A stretch of DNA of 64,000 nt from Adiantum capillus-veneris. Lineage: Eukaryota > Streptophyta > Polypodiopsida > Polypodiales > Pteridaceae. The notes under the pieces are model-generated. The model was not told the DNA's origin, ran no database searches, and saw nothing but the letters and a program-made list of their open reading frames with translations. Made by a program: the position numbers and the translations under genes. The stretch is from NCBI GenBank assembly GCA_014529385.2, contig CM043951.1, positions 109,220,469-109,284,468 of the forward strand, in the 5' to 3' direction. Below, piece after piece: positions 36,105 to 47,375 of this stretch (its first letter is position 1; each line of letters opens with the position of its first letter).

Positions 36105-36900
36105 TGTTGGGGATACCATCATAGCATAGCTCCAATGACCAACAATAGTTGTCAATCCGGAGTGATGAGCTACCCGGCTAGGGCATAGAAACACTCACTG
36201 ATTAGTGAGCTAGTTATGGAAACATGAATGGCAACTCTATGAGGTGGGCTTCTCGGCCTATGGAGGATCAAAGCCACGATGTCTGGAAATCTCCACATCC
36301 ACTTCTCTTCACCTCAAATGAACCCAATCTCACACACCAATGATTGCAAGATGCACACATCACTAATGCCATCAAGAAACACACGAATCACAAGCACACA
36401 CACATAGATCCATTGAGCATCCGCACTCCAATCGAACCTACATGCACACACAAAGAATAGAGGGCAATCACACAAGATTAGAGTGAGATTAACCACTAAG
36501 TAGTTACAATCTAGCTAATCAAATTATCATTAACAATCATAAGAAGTATGAGAGAGGCATAGTGAAAGAGAATTAAGCCTTGATTAGTGTTAATCAAGTC
36601 ACATGAGCAAGGAGAAGTTCAAGGACTCCATAGCCACACACCTCATGAGCTCTCACTAAAGGTGGTCTCAATAAATGAGGCTGAGAACCTTAATTTCATT
36701 TACACACACACTGTCTTATATACCTAGGGTAAAAATATGCAATGTCTAGGTGCCCAAGGCCTTTAGGGCTCCACAACTTACTGAATCTGCAATCTAGGCA
36801 CACTAACGGACCTATTCTTTACAGCTTGGAACTCTCATTGAGCCCGTAACCCATTTCAATTATTACAATTGCTTGAAATAAATTAGGAATTTATATTACA
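36105..36900 (-). repeat. Probable 5' LTR of a minus-strand Ty3/gypsy element
   Basis: On the minus strand the segment would start TGTAATATAAATTCC (36900) and end CCCCAACA (36105), followed directly by TTTGGCACCATTGTCGGGG. That is a typical gypsy primer-binding site, close to the tRNA-Asp type used by Athila-like elements. TATATAAG near 36720 could be its TATA box. No partner LTR was found in the window, and the left LTR limit (36900) is less certain than the primer-binding-site junction. Confidence 0.6.
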
Positions 36901-36954
36901 TGGTGCCATTTTGGAAAATGTAAAAAATGTGTAGCTCCAATCGTTTGTTTAGTT

Positions 36955-37173
<219 letters not shown>

Positions 37174-37329
37174 CATATATATATGCAACAGAGTAGCTCA
37201 TCTCTCCCTCTCGCCCTCCCTTACCTTTAATGTGTGTGTGTGTCTGTGTCTGTGTGAACTATTGATCATATTTGGACAACATTCAAACTTCAAAATTTCA
37301 AGCAAAGTCTTGAGAGCATTTAATTGCCT

Positions 37330-38290
37330 GGCTTGCAGAGTTTGGGTACTTTGAGGAGACTACATCAATCACTTGGTTTAGTAATCTACTTACATCTCCC
37401 ACTGCATGTGCAATGCTTGGCCTTGTCTAGACCATAGCATACATTAGAGAACCTATCGCTACAGCATATGGAACTTTAGATATATACGATATCTCCTCTT
37501 GTGTCTTTGGACACATATCCTTGGTTAGTTTAAAGTGACTAGCCAAAGGTGTAGAAACCAATTTTGTATCTTGCATTGGAAACCTTTCTAGTACCTTCTT
37601 AATGTAAACCTCTTCAGAAGATTTACTAAGTATCCTCTTTGCAGCACCTAAATCTTTCATTGGAAAATATTTAGACGACTCCTCTTTTAGGTCTTTGATG
37701 TCCTACATATTAGCACTTACAATCAGCATGTCATCAACATACAACATTAGGATGATGAACTTCCCATCTCCCAAATTCTTTGTGTCTTCTGAATCCCTGA
37801 TCAAACATCCATCGATCAAACTTCAAATACCATTGTCTTGATGCTTTCTTTAGACCATACAAGCTTCTTTTTTATCTGCGAACCATTTTTTTCTTACCTT
37901 TTACTTCATATCCCTTTGGTAGAAGCATGTAAATTTCCTCCTTTAAGTCATCGTGAGGAGGGAATGCCGTATTTACATCCATTTGCTCACGATTAAGTCA
38001 TGAGCAGCCACAAGACTTAAAACAAGCTTAATTGAGTTCATTTTTATAACAAGAGAAAATATTTCATTGAAATCAGTACCTTTCTTTTGAGAAAACCCTT
38101 TAACCACAAGCCTCAACTTGTACCTTTTCTTCCCACTTTCTTCTTCCTTCCGCTTATACACCCATTTATTCTGTAGTTCCCACTTACCTCTAGGCAACTC
38201 AACCAACTCCCATGTTTGGTTGCGATGTAATGAGTCCATCTCCACTTACATGCTCTTCATCCATTCTTCTTTGGATTCATGTTGCATGAC
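37330..38290 (-). pseudogene. Copia reverse transcriptase relic
   Basis: Minus-strand frames read MEMDSLHRNQTWELVELPRG, KWELQNKWVYKRKEEESGKK, RLVVKGFSQKKGTDFNEIFS (38245-37973) and later MKDLGAAKRILSK, then MQDTKLVSTPLASHFKLTKD and VAIGSLMYAMV (37660-37427). These match the RT of the plus-strand copy, including a stretch of about 20 residues that copy has lost. Between them, frameshifts and stops break the palm domain. After MYAMV the sequence reads RPSIAHAVGDVSRLL before fading out. It encodes no working enzyme. Confidence 0.85.
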
Positions 38291-38419
38291 TTCTTTGTAT
38301 GATTCTGGCTCCCCAGAATCTGAGACCAAGAGATGGTTGAAGGAAAAAACAAACCTCTCTCAAGGTTACTCCACAAGTTTAAGATTGCATTTTGACAATA
38401 CACAAGTAAAGTGTACCAA

Positions 38420-39509
38420 CCTTTTCCTCCTTTGGAAACCACCAAACATCCCTTTTAACGTTTGTTTCTGAATGCGATGTGTAACCTTCATCGTCCAATT
38501 TTCTTGTAGAGATCAATTTTTTGGGAAGAGAAGGAACATGCCTAACATCTTTAAGCTTCTATTCATTTCCATTAGCAGTTTTGACACAAAATGTACCTTT
38601 GCCGATAATTTCACAAGCTTTATTATCTCCCAAGTATAGATAGCCAAAATTACCTTTGGTATAATTTTGGAAATGTTGCTTGTGTGGTGTTGCATGGAAT
38701 AAAGCCCTAGAATCTACTATCCAAGAATTAGAAACATTGTCTAATGAGAGAATAAGAGCACCTTGCTCTACTTTACATGTCACATTCACCTCCAATGTTG
38801 TCTTGTTGTCTTGAGACTCCGACTCCTGGACCAGCAATCCTTCTTGATGTGGCCCTTCTTCTTGTAGTTCCAAGATTCAAGAATTGACTTTGTGCGTGAC
38901 TTGCTCCACCTTGAGCGATCACCACCCTTTTGGTTTCTGAACCTCTCCTTAGGCCTTCCTCTTGTTCCCACTGATAGTGCAGCACTTGATGATTCACATG
39001 CGCTTCTCCTTCACATTTCCTTGCTTAGGAGAGCGCCCACAACATCATCAAAATTGACCTTCACTAGTATAAGGAGAGCTTGTACTTCATCATCAAAATT
39101 GACCTTCGCCGATCGAAGTTGGCTTATGTTGGTGTTAAATTCATTAAGGTGTTATGTCATTGAACCACTCTCTGCCATTTTTAGATTGAACAAGTGCTTC
39201 ATGAGAGATACCATATTGGATGCCAATGGTTTCATGTAGAGGCCGTCAAGTGACTTCATCAAGTCCTGTGTCGTCTTCATCCTTGAAACATTGAAGGCCG
39301 CCATTGACGCCAAGCTTAGCCGGCTTGTGCCTAGTGCCTTTCGGTCAAGGACAATCCGTGCTTCATCTACCATTGTTGCGTGCTTCTTTGCAAGATCACT
39401 CAGTGGCGAATAAAGATCCTTATGGTAGAGATAGGCTTCAATCTACATCTTTCAGTGTTGGTAGTTTTTTTGTTGAACTTCTCAATCTTGAGCTTCCCTT
39501 CCTCCGTCA
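38420..39509 (-). pseudogene. Copia gag-protease relic
   Basis: Gag begins at the minus-strand ATG near 39509 (EEGKLKIEKFN). It includes VSRMKTTQDLMKSLDGLY and MKPLASNMVSLMKHLFNLKM (39373-39152), then a degenerate knuckle SWNYKKKGHIKKDCW near 38880 in which two of the Cys are replaced. Protease follows with WIVDSRALFHATPHK (38873-38559); the DSG triad reads DSR. After it, a pre-integrase block (HVPSLPKKLISTRKL) is readable near 38530. The HHCC and DDE core of integrase is missing, and the next recognisable block is the RT start. Confidence 0.8.
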
Positions 39510-39583
39510 TTACTCCCACTCAATTCAAGGAATCCTTTCCTTGAGACACTTTAGCTATGAGCAGACCTTGCTTTGATACCAGT

Positions 39584-40242
39584 TGTTAGGAAATAGGACG
39601 TAGCTAAGTAGATATTAGAGTAGTTTACTTAATAAAGAGAGATCATTTTCACACACAAGAGAAAATAGAGTAGAGAGAGAAAGAGAGAGAACACACACAA
39701 TATACATGGTTCACCCAATGTGGGCTATGTCCACGAAAAAGCAGCCACTCAATGGCTTTAGTACTTTAAACAAGAAGTAGGTTACAAAGGGATTATACCC
39801 TTAATAGAGCTCCCGCCTTGCTTTTCACTCTCACCATCTCACACACACCTTGTTGCATCAACTTCACAATGCACCACAATACATTTTGTGTGTAGAAGAG
39901 GCCTCTTTTTATAGACCAAAAGGGTTCCCCTCTCTCATGAGAGGTAGCCGTGTGTAGCGGCCCTTGTGAAGACAAGTCCAAGTTGGACTCTCCAGTGCAC
40001 CCATGTGTGGCCACCCTTGAGAAGACAAGTCCGCATTGAAATTGTGCATCAGCCATTAAATTCGGCCATCGTCCATTGAATTCCGACCACCGGCCAGTTG
40101 ACTGGCCATTTTTCAATCACTTTTCGACCGTCATTCGGCCATAATATTCCAGCATAAAGAAATATTTCGATAATGGGGGGCTTACAAATGTGCATTTTTA
40201 ATGCTAAAAATTACATGGGGTAAATGAGGCTCCATACTTACA
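39584..40242 (-). repeat. 5' LTR of the minus-strand copia copy
   Basis: Equivalent to the LTRs at 21520 and 24337 in reverse. It ends CCTAACA next to the primer-binding site and begins near GTAAGTATGGAGCC. It has only a short GA-rich patch (39665-39700) where the other copy has long (CT)n tracts. Confidence 0.85.
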
Positions 40243-40439
40243 ATTTAGTCTCCCTTTAGTTGATGGTTCATTCATATACCATCATTTGGCTCACATTAAA
40301 ATGAAAGTTGTGGGTAATCTTGTAATGCTTCCTTCCCTTCTTGACGCCTCTTGGGATTCACAAGTTATGTGCATGTTTGCACACGATTTAAATGTATGAG
40401 AAGTGTAACAATAAGGAGCATACCTCCTTGGTGTCCTCC

Positions 40440-41789
40440 TTGGCTTGTTCTATCTCCAATTCTCTATGAAGGATGCAACTTAAACTTAGGCTTGAGGCAG
40501 TAATGCTCCTTTCCATCAAAGCCCATCAATTGGTAGTAGCCACTTTACAAGATTTCTTCACAATGTAAGGCCCTTCCCATCTATTTTTTCAATTTGGCAT
40601 CGAATCTGTTATCTAGCATATTGTAGTAGTGAAGGACCAAGCTCGTTTGTTTAATACCTTTGTCTCTAAGACCCTTGTCAATCTTCTCCTTAAGTTGTAA
40701 AGATTTTTTCTCAAAGCGCTTGTAAGATGACTCTTTGTTCAACTCTAGTTCCACCATGATGAGGAGCATATTGATCCATGCTTTATTATCGTTATGCTAT
40801 TGTTTCCGTGTAAGCTCTATGGTAGGAATATGAAGTTCAGTTGGTTGTAAAGCTTCTTACCCATGCACTAACTGGAATGGGGTGAAGTGCATAGCATCTT
40901 TGTAGGTTGTCCTAAATGCCCAGAATAATCCATCTAAGAAACTATCTCATAAATTTGCCTTACTTCTCGCCACCTTTTTAAAATTCTTGCAATGATTTTG
41001 TTAGCATTTTCTACCAAACCATTTGATCATGGATGTAGGCAATAATTTTGCTAGCTTTTTCTACCAAACCATCTGCTCATGGATGTAGGGAATATTGTAT
41101 GTATGTGAATTTTGAGCTCCTCACACACTTCCACTAGTAAGCCCTTTCTAAAGCTTGGACCATTATTAGAGACTATTTCAAGGGGTGTTCCAAATCTGCA
41201 GTAGATATGGGTGGAGACAAACCTACTCACTATCTTTTCATTTACTCATTCTACACTTTGTGCCTCTATCCATCTCATCATATAGTTAATGGCAACAAGA
41301 ATATAGACTTTATCGTTTGCTATCCTAGGCAGCATACCCATAACATCAATTTTCCATTTTAAAAGAACCACAAGCAATGATGGTTGTTGAGGTCCATACA
41401 ACAACCTCTTGTTGTCATTGACTTGAAAATAACGGCAACTTCTACACTAATGTTGGACATCCATATGCATACTTGGCCAAACATATCCAACTAGGAACAT
41501 ACATGGCCAAACATATTCAGCTGGCAACATCTTTGTAAGTGTTAGCTCATGTGAAAAATGACCCGCACAAGATTCTTCATGCAACCCTTTTAAGATTTTA
41601 GGAAGTTCACTAATGCATGGCACTCATCTACAAACAAGGTCCTTATCCTTTTGGTATAAATCTCCTTCTAACCAAAGAAATAAACTTGCCTTCTTGATGA
41701 GTCTCCTTCTTTGTGTCGTTGTGAATTCTTTGGGAAATTATCTCTTCAAGATGTAGTTAGCCATAGGTATGGAGTCCATAGGTGCTATG
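40440..41789 (-). pseudogene. Integrase relic of the interrupted gypsy element
   Basis: The minus strand gives, from right to left, the integrase HHCC region (ESCAGHFSHELTLTKM and CRSCRYFQ), the core (VYILVAINYMMRWIEA; LEIVSNNGPSFRKGL; SNGLVENANKIIARIL) and the C-terminal part (KRFEKKSLQLKEKID; VLHYYNMLDNRFDAKL). Both catalytic Asp are changed to Asn (AINY and SNNG); the Glu is present (GLVEN). A 50-bp tandem duplication (40991-41090) shifts the frame within the core. The sequence breaks at 41789, where the chromovirus inserted, and resumes at 50669. Confidence 0.85.
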
Positions 41790-43382
41790 TGTCATATAAT
41801 AAATATCTAATTCTCCTAAATGATTTTCTCATATTAAACTGATCATTTAATGTGGGGAAGTCCAGGGGAGAAAAAGCTAGAATATTGGTTAAGCTAGCAG
41901 ACCGGCCACAGTAGGGATCCAAAGGAGGGAAAATAGGGATCCAAAGGGGGGGGCATCTGGAAAAGAGCCATGTGTACAATGGGCTAAAAAGACCCTAAGG
42001 TTCAGCCCATTAAGACTTCCAAAATGCTAAGGTTCCAAAATTCAAAGGTTGTGTCCAAAGGTCAACCCTAGGGAAAATTGGATGCTTTGTGTGTGCCCTA
42101 AAAGTCTTTGCACATCCCTACATGGGAGGGGGCGAGCCCTAAAGGTAGGGGATGAGAGAGAAAGCCACACACACACACACACACACACAGGCTCCCTTTA
42201 CACAAAGGGAATGAGGGACACATGTCAGCTCCCTAGGCCAAATGCCCACAAGGTGTGCCCAATTTCTATTGGATGACCCTTGAAGTGGACCAATGAGAAT
42301 TAAGCTAGAGTAAATCTAGTTTAATTAATTTAAAAACATTTAATAAAAGAAACCAATGAGAATTAAGTCTCTTAGAAGACTATTAGGCAGTCTCCCAAGG
42401 GGTCCAATGAGCATTCAGGAGCCCCATGGCTTGCCTGATTCCTATTGGCCAGGAGGCAAAGGGGTCCAATGAGAGTTTAGTTTAATTATTTAATCACCTA
42501 AAGCTCTCACAAAAGGGGAAAGGGGGACACATGTCAGAAGGCTATCACTTATGCTGCTTAATTGTAATTGGCTTGACTTGGGGAGGGCCAATGAGGCTTC
42601 AGCAAGAGCAATTAGCAAGAGGGCTCACCCAAGAGAGAGAGGGGGCTGGTTTTTGCAAGGCATTATCACACACACACTCACACAAGCTCATGTGTGAAAA
42701 AAGAGAAGACTATCTCTTCCCAAGCTTTATTGGAGAATTCATCACCTACTCCAAGCTTGTGGGATAGAAGCCTGCATCAACACTCTCTTGGCATGTGGAT
42801 GCAAATCCAACCAAGAGCCAAGCTTCAATGCATGCTCATCTCCTCTACCAAGCTAATTACTAAGCTAAGCTATGCTACATATGAGTGATTATGTGAGGAG
42901 ATGTACATCTTTCTCGTAAGATACTCCTTCTTCCTCTCAATCTACTCTCATACCCTGCTAGCTCTCACCATCTTCGAAGGTGTGTGAGGTCTTGGGTCTA
43001 AGAACGGGGAAAATTCAAGTTGTGTTTGTTAAGTGTTTTGCTTAGTGCATGAAGTTTCCATCTTCATTGCACTAGCTAGTCTTGAAGGAACACAAAGAAT
43101 TGTATTGTACCATGTCTCTCTTGATGGGAGAAACCATAATACAAAGCCTTTTGGAGGGGGGAACGGCTCCATGCAAATCCGGTCCTCAAATGTTGTCAAT
43201 AGCTTAATTTCTCTCTCTTTTGAAAGTTTTGTCGATGCTATCTAACTAGGTGTTATGCTTTTTGTTGCTCTCTCCACCCAAGAACTCTTGTAATTCTCAT
43301 TAGGAATCTATTCTAATGAAATGCCCACTATGTTCATGCTAATTTCTGCTACACATAAGTTATTAGGCCATTAAATGTTACA
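41790..43382 (+). repeat. 5' LTR of the chromovirus
   Basis: This 1593-bp LTR is near-identical to 49076-50663. A (CA)n tract near 42167-42189 is longer here than in the 3' LTR. Confidence 0.95.
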
Positions 43383-43784
43383 TTGGTATCAGAGCTCAAG
43401 GTTTCTCTTTTCTTGCTCAAGAAGGGAGGTCCTCAAGCTAGCTACAAATGGTTGGTATTATTAATTGCCTGTGAGTAAGTAGAATAGGGATTTTTCAGCC
43501 TTGCAGTACGCCTGCCTTTGTGCAGTTAACGGGGCATCACCGTCGAGAGCTATGGTCTTAATAGTGGAGTCCTACTGGGCTTGCCTACGGTTTAACCACT
43601 ATTGAGCTATTAGAAGCTTGATAGGAGCCGGTGCTGTTTTGGTGTTGAAAGACCCTCTCTTCTATTCCTTGCAATTAATGGTATTCGAGCCGCGGGCACA
43701 GTAGCTTGAGTGCTGTTTCGAAAGGGGTAAAGAGGAGTAGCAACTAAGGCTTGAAGTGCCAAAGTACACCTAAAAGTTGTTAGA

Positions 43785-45452
43785 ATGGCTGACAATAGTA
43801 AAGAGAGTGAAATTAATGTTGATAACTTTGATTTTGCTCATGAGCAAGCTACTAATGATGCTTCAATGCTTGTTAACTATCTTGTTACTAGGCTTCAACA
43901 AGCCATGGGCAATCCATCTCTCCAAAGTGAAGTGCAACGGCAGCTCCGTGCTCAGGGGATTCTCCAAGTGCATCACCATGACGAGAGAACACCTAGGAAG
44001 CCTCCTTGTGAGACTCCCAAAAGAGGTCTCTCTCCGATTCGGGAAGAAGAAGAGAATCCTTATGAAGGGCTCAAGAATTTACTTCTTGATGATGCATCTC
44101 CTTCCCAAAGGAGAACTCAAGAGCCTCCATCGAAGGAATGAGAAAGAAGCGAGTCTCCTGCCACCTCGGCGGAGATGGCTCCACGAGGACGGCGGGCTAA
44201 ACGCTCTCCATTACCACCAAAGCGGAGAAGACCATCGTATTCTTCTCCTCACCACAATTCGAAGAGGGATGATAAAAAGCAAGAGAAGAAAAAGGCCAGA
44301 AAGAGGACACCCTCTTCTCCATCTTCTTCATCCTCTTCCTCTTATGAAAGCTATGGTGAAGACGACAAAGATCAGGACAAGAAAAAGGTGAGAAAGAGGT
44401 CACCCTCTTCTCCACCTTCTTCAAATTCTTCACCTTCTGAAGAAAGTGATGGTGCAACTTTTGAACCATCAAAAAGAAGACGCCATAGTAAATCCTATGC
44501 CGCATGGAAGAGGTCGTCCAAGCTGAAGAAATTCAAAGAGGGAGGGAAGAGCATCTCTTTCCTTACCTATGATGGTACCTTTGGTTCCACAGACAAAGTC
44601 TCGGCCTTTATCCAACAATTCGATGCGGCGTTTGGAGATGAGGGCTTCACGGATTCCTCTAAGCTATGCCATGTAGCTATGCACTTTCAAAAGTTCGCCA
44701 GACAATGGTGGTCTAGCCTACGAGCCAATGGTGAAGCTCCACGAACATGGAAAGCGTTAAGATCTTCCATTATGAAGCAGTTTTTTGCCACCGATGCCAA
44801 AGACAAAGTACTCACCGAATGGCAAAGCTTAAAGCTCTCTCCCAATGAATCTATCCACAAATATGTAGACAAGTTTTGGGACCTACAACTCAAAGCCACT
44901 GTCTTCAAAAAGTTGGATTTTGGAGAGCAAAAGCAACAATTTTGTGCGGGCTTAATCGAAGAAATGGCGGAGTATGTCAACTCCCAAAGACCACGTACCA
45001 TATCGGTGGTAATACACCACACTATGGTGGCCTCTCGAATCAATTTCCAAACGGGGGCAAAAAGAAATAATAAGCCCCCGAAAAACAAGGGTTCCAATGA
45101 GCCTAAGGGGAAGGACAATGTCCAAAAGTCTCCTAAGGGCAACTCCAACAAAGATAAAGAGAAGGGATTTTACAAAGGTAAGAATAAACTCTCTCCTGAA
45201 GAGCTTGAGTGTTATCGTAAGGATAACCGATGTTTCAAGTGCGGCGAACAAGGGCATGCGTACTGCGCTTGTCCCCAAAAGAACAACCGCCAAGATCCTC
45301 CTAGAGCTTCCTTGGTTAAAATCGAAGAGGAGGAAATTCACCAAACTCATCACAAAGGATCTCCTCTATGCCATGCTTGGGGAAAGGTAAGAGAACACGA
45401 TGCTTTTATTCTCTTTGACCCTGGTTCTACTCACAATTTTATATCTATGTAG
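43785..45452 (+). pseudogene. Chromovirus gag and start of protease
   Basis: ATG at 43785 opens MADNSKESEINVDNFDF. The same frame meets a TGA at 44139-44141 and continues (ATG at 44175) through a basic, serine-rich region (SSPSSSSSSS and KKRRR-like blocks) into the gag core: FLTYDGTFGSTDKVSAFIQQ, FARQWWSSLRANG and DKFWDLQLKATVF. The zinc knuckle CFKCGEQGHAYCAC lies at about 45232-45273 and would bind RNA. The protease opens as LFDPGSTHNFIS near 45414, with DPG instead of the usual DSG or DTG, and a TAG at 45450-45452 ends the frame. Gag forms the virus-like particle in which reverse transcription occurs. The two stops prevent full-length product. Confidence 0.88.
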
Positions 45453-45820
45453 TTAGCCACCAAGCTAGGCATACAATCCTCCGAGATGGGAGATGTCCTA
45501 CCCGCAGACACTGCCTTCAAGGGGCAAGAAGCTTCACTCCCTTGATCGGGAAATTGAGGATTCATGTCCAAGGCTATGTGGACAAAGAGGACTTCTTTAT
45601 CTCTCCTCTCAAGCATGAGGATGTAATCCTAGGGGCACTATGGTTTGACCGCCTGGCTGCCGATGTTAAATTTCCTGAAAGGAGAATCTCCTTTAAATTC
45701 AGGGAAAAAGACATGTATATAAATGCTAAGGAAATGGGTAGCACCATCCCCATTGTACATACACCAGCTTTCAACAAGTCAATAAAGAGCTCTAAAAATG
45801 AACCTAATGCTTTAACCTAA
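45453..45820 (+). pseudogene. Chromovirus protease remainder
   Basis: After the TAG the gag frame reads LATKLGIQSSEMGDVLPADT. The sequence then shifts frame near 45535 and continues IGKLRIHVQGYVDKEDFFIS and VILGALWF, the second half of retropepsin. It returns to the original frame at about 45830, beside a short duplication of AAAATGAACCTAATGC. Confidence 0.8.
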
Positions 45821-45830
45821 TGCTCTAAAC

Positions 45831-47375
45831 ATGATTTTTGTTAAAGATTCTCAAAATGAACCTAATGCTTTAACAAAAGAAAATAAAAGCAACCAAAAGG
45901 AATTAGAGTTATCCAATTTTCTCAAGGGGTTTCAAGATGTTTTTATTGACGACATCCCTTGTGAGCTACCTCCTAAACGAGGTAATGATGACCATGCAAT
46001 TGAACTTCTTCCAGGAAGTTCACTGCCTAATAGACCTCCTTATAGAGTTTCTCAAGCTCAACAAGAGGAGATTATGCGGCAAGTGCATGAGTTAGTTGAG
46101 AAGGGTATGGTTAGGCCAAGCTCATCTCCATTTTGCTCACCTGTGCTATTAGTGCAAAAGAAAGATGGCACATATCGTATGTGTGTCGACTATAGAGCAC
46201 TAAATAGGATCACTATCAAGAATAGGTTTCCCGGTCCACGGGTGGAAGACCTATTTGATAAGCTACAAGGATCGACCTACTTTAATAGGATTGACCTAAA
46301 AAGTGGCTATCATCAAATAAGGATAGTTGATCAAGACATTGTAAAGACCGCATTTCGTACTACATTTGGTCTTTACGAATACATTGTCATGCCTTTTGGC
46401 TTGAACAATGCACCAGCCACATTCAACCGCTTGATGGAGAAGCTGTTCAGGCCTCATCGAACCTTCACTGGAGTGTTCTTTGATGATATTATCATCTACT
46501 CTAATTCATTGGAGGAACACAAGCAACACCTCCAGGTAATATTTCAAGTTTTAAGAGAGAATAAACTTTATGTTAATCTAAAGAAAAGTGAATTTTTCTC
46601 GCAAGAGATTCAGTATTTAGGTCACATTATCTCTCAAGATGGCATCCAAATGGATCCATCCAAGTTAGAGGTAATAAAAGGATGGCCTAAACCAAGGAAT
46701 CTTCATGAACTAAGAAGCTTTATAGGTATATGTGCATACTATAGACGCTTTATAGAAAAGTTCTCACAAATTGCGGGACCATTACATGACCTAACAAAGA
46801 AAATCGTTAGGTATACATGGTATGCTAAGGAGAACAATGCTTTCGAAAAGCTTAAAGAAAATCTTATCTCTCAACCTGTGCTTACACTACCGGATCTCTC
46901 AAAACCGTTTGAGGTCCAATGTGATGCTTGTGGTGATTGCCTTGGAGCTGTTTTGCTCCAAGAAGGACATGCCATAGGCTATGAGAGTCGAAGGCTTGAC
47001 CCTGTTGAGCAAGCTCTAGGCATATACGAAAAGGAACTCCTTGCAGTTCTACATGCCTTAGACTCATGGAAGCATTATTTATTGGGGACTCCTTTCATTC
47101 TGCGAACGGATAGCCAAAGTCTGAAGTACTTCATGACGCAGACCAAGCTCTCCGACAAACAAATGAGGTGGGCAAATTTCCTTTCGCAATTTCATTTTCA
47201 TATTGCTCACATTTCTGGCAAGCATAATCAAGTAGTTGATGCACTCTCAAGACGGCCGAGAGTGAATGCGGTTTCCATAGCAACTCACAATGATCTATCT
47301 TCAATGATAGATGAGTATGCTATTGATCCCGATTTTAGAGATATGATTTCAGCCCTTGCATTAGGGAAGAAATAA
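45831..47375 (+). CDS. Chromovirus reverse transcriptase and RNase H
   Basis: This 514-codon open block copies the RNA genome into DNA. RT motifs in order: RPSSSPFCSPVLLVQKKDGT (about residues 95-113), RMCVDYRALN, FNRIDLKSGYHQI (catalytic Asp about 155), FGLYEYIVMPFGLNNAPATF and the box VFFDDIIIYS (about 215-224). RNase H follows with all four acidic residues visible: QCDACG (about 364), YEKELLA (about 401), RTDSQSL (about 427) and VVDALSR (about 470). A TAA at 47373-47375 separates it from integrase in the same frame. The ATG at 45831 is only the first Met after the frame-shifted protease segment, not a natural start. This is the best-preserved RT in the window. Confidence 0.93.
   Translation: MIFVKDSQNEPNALTKENKSNQKELELSNFLKGFQDVFIDDIPCELPPKRGNDDHAIELLPGSSLPNRPPYRVSQAQQEEIMRQVHELVEKGMVRPSSSPFCSPVLLVQKKDGTYRMCVDYRALNRITIKNRFPGPRVEDLFDKLQGSTYFNRIDLKSGYHQIRIVDQDIVKTAFRTTFGLYEYIVMPFGLNNAPATFNRLMEKLFRPHRTFTGVFFDDIIIYSNSLEEHKQHLQVIFQVLRENKLYVNLKKSEFFSQEIQYLGHIISQDGIQMDPSKLEVIKGWPKPRNLHELRSFIGICAYYRRFIEKFSQIAGPLHDLTKKIVRYTWYAKENNAFEKLKENLISQPVLTLPDLSKPFEVQCDACGDCLGAVLLQEGHAIGYESRRLDPVEQALGIYEKELLAVLHALDSWKHYLLGTPFILRTDSQSLKYFMTQTKLSDKQMRWANFLSQFHFHIAHISGKHNQVVDALSRRPRVNAVSIATHNDLSSMIDEYAIDPDFRDMISALALGKK

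Larger units (their letters stand above)
37330..40242 (-). mobile_element. Second copy of the copia family, truncated, minus strand
   Basis: The 5' LTR (40242-39584) is followed by a primer-binding site ACTGGTATCAAAGC and gag, protease and RT pieces on the minus strand. The element is cut off near 37330, inside the block after RT. RNase H and the 3' LTR are missing, and the compound microsatellite lies just beyond. Integrase core is also absent. Sequence and LTRs are clearly the same family as 21520-24993. Confidence 0.88.

Noticed and set aside
43777-44391. 204-codon plus-strand frame over the chromovirus gag
   Set aside because: Out-of-frame shadow of gag; the gag frame carries the zinc knuckle and continues into pol.
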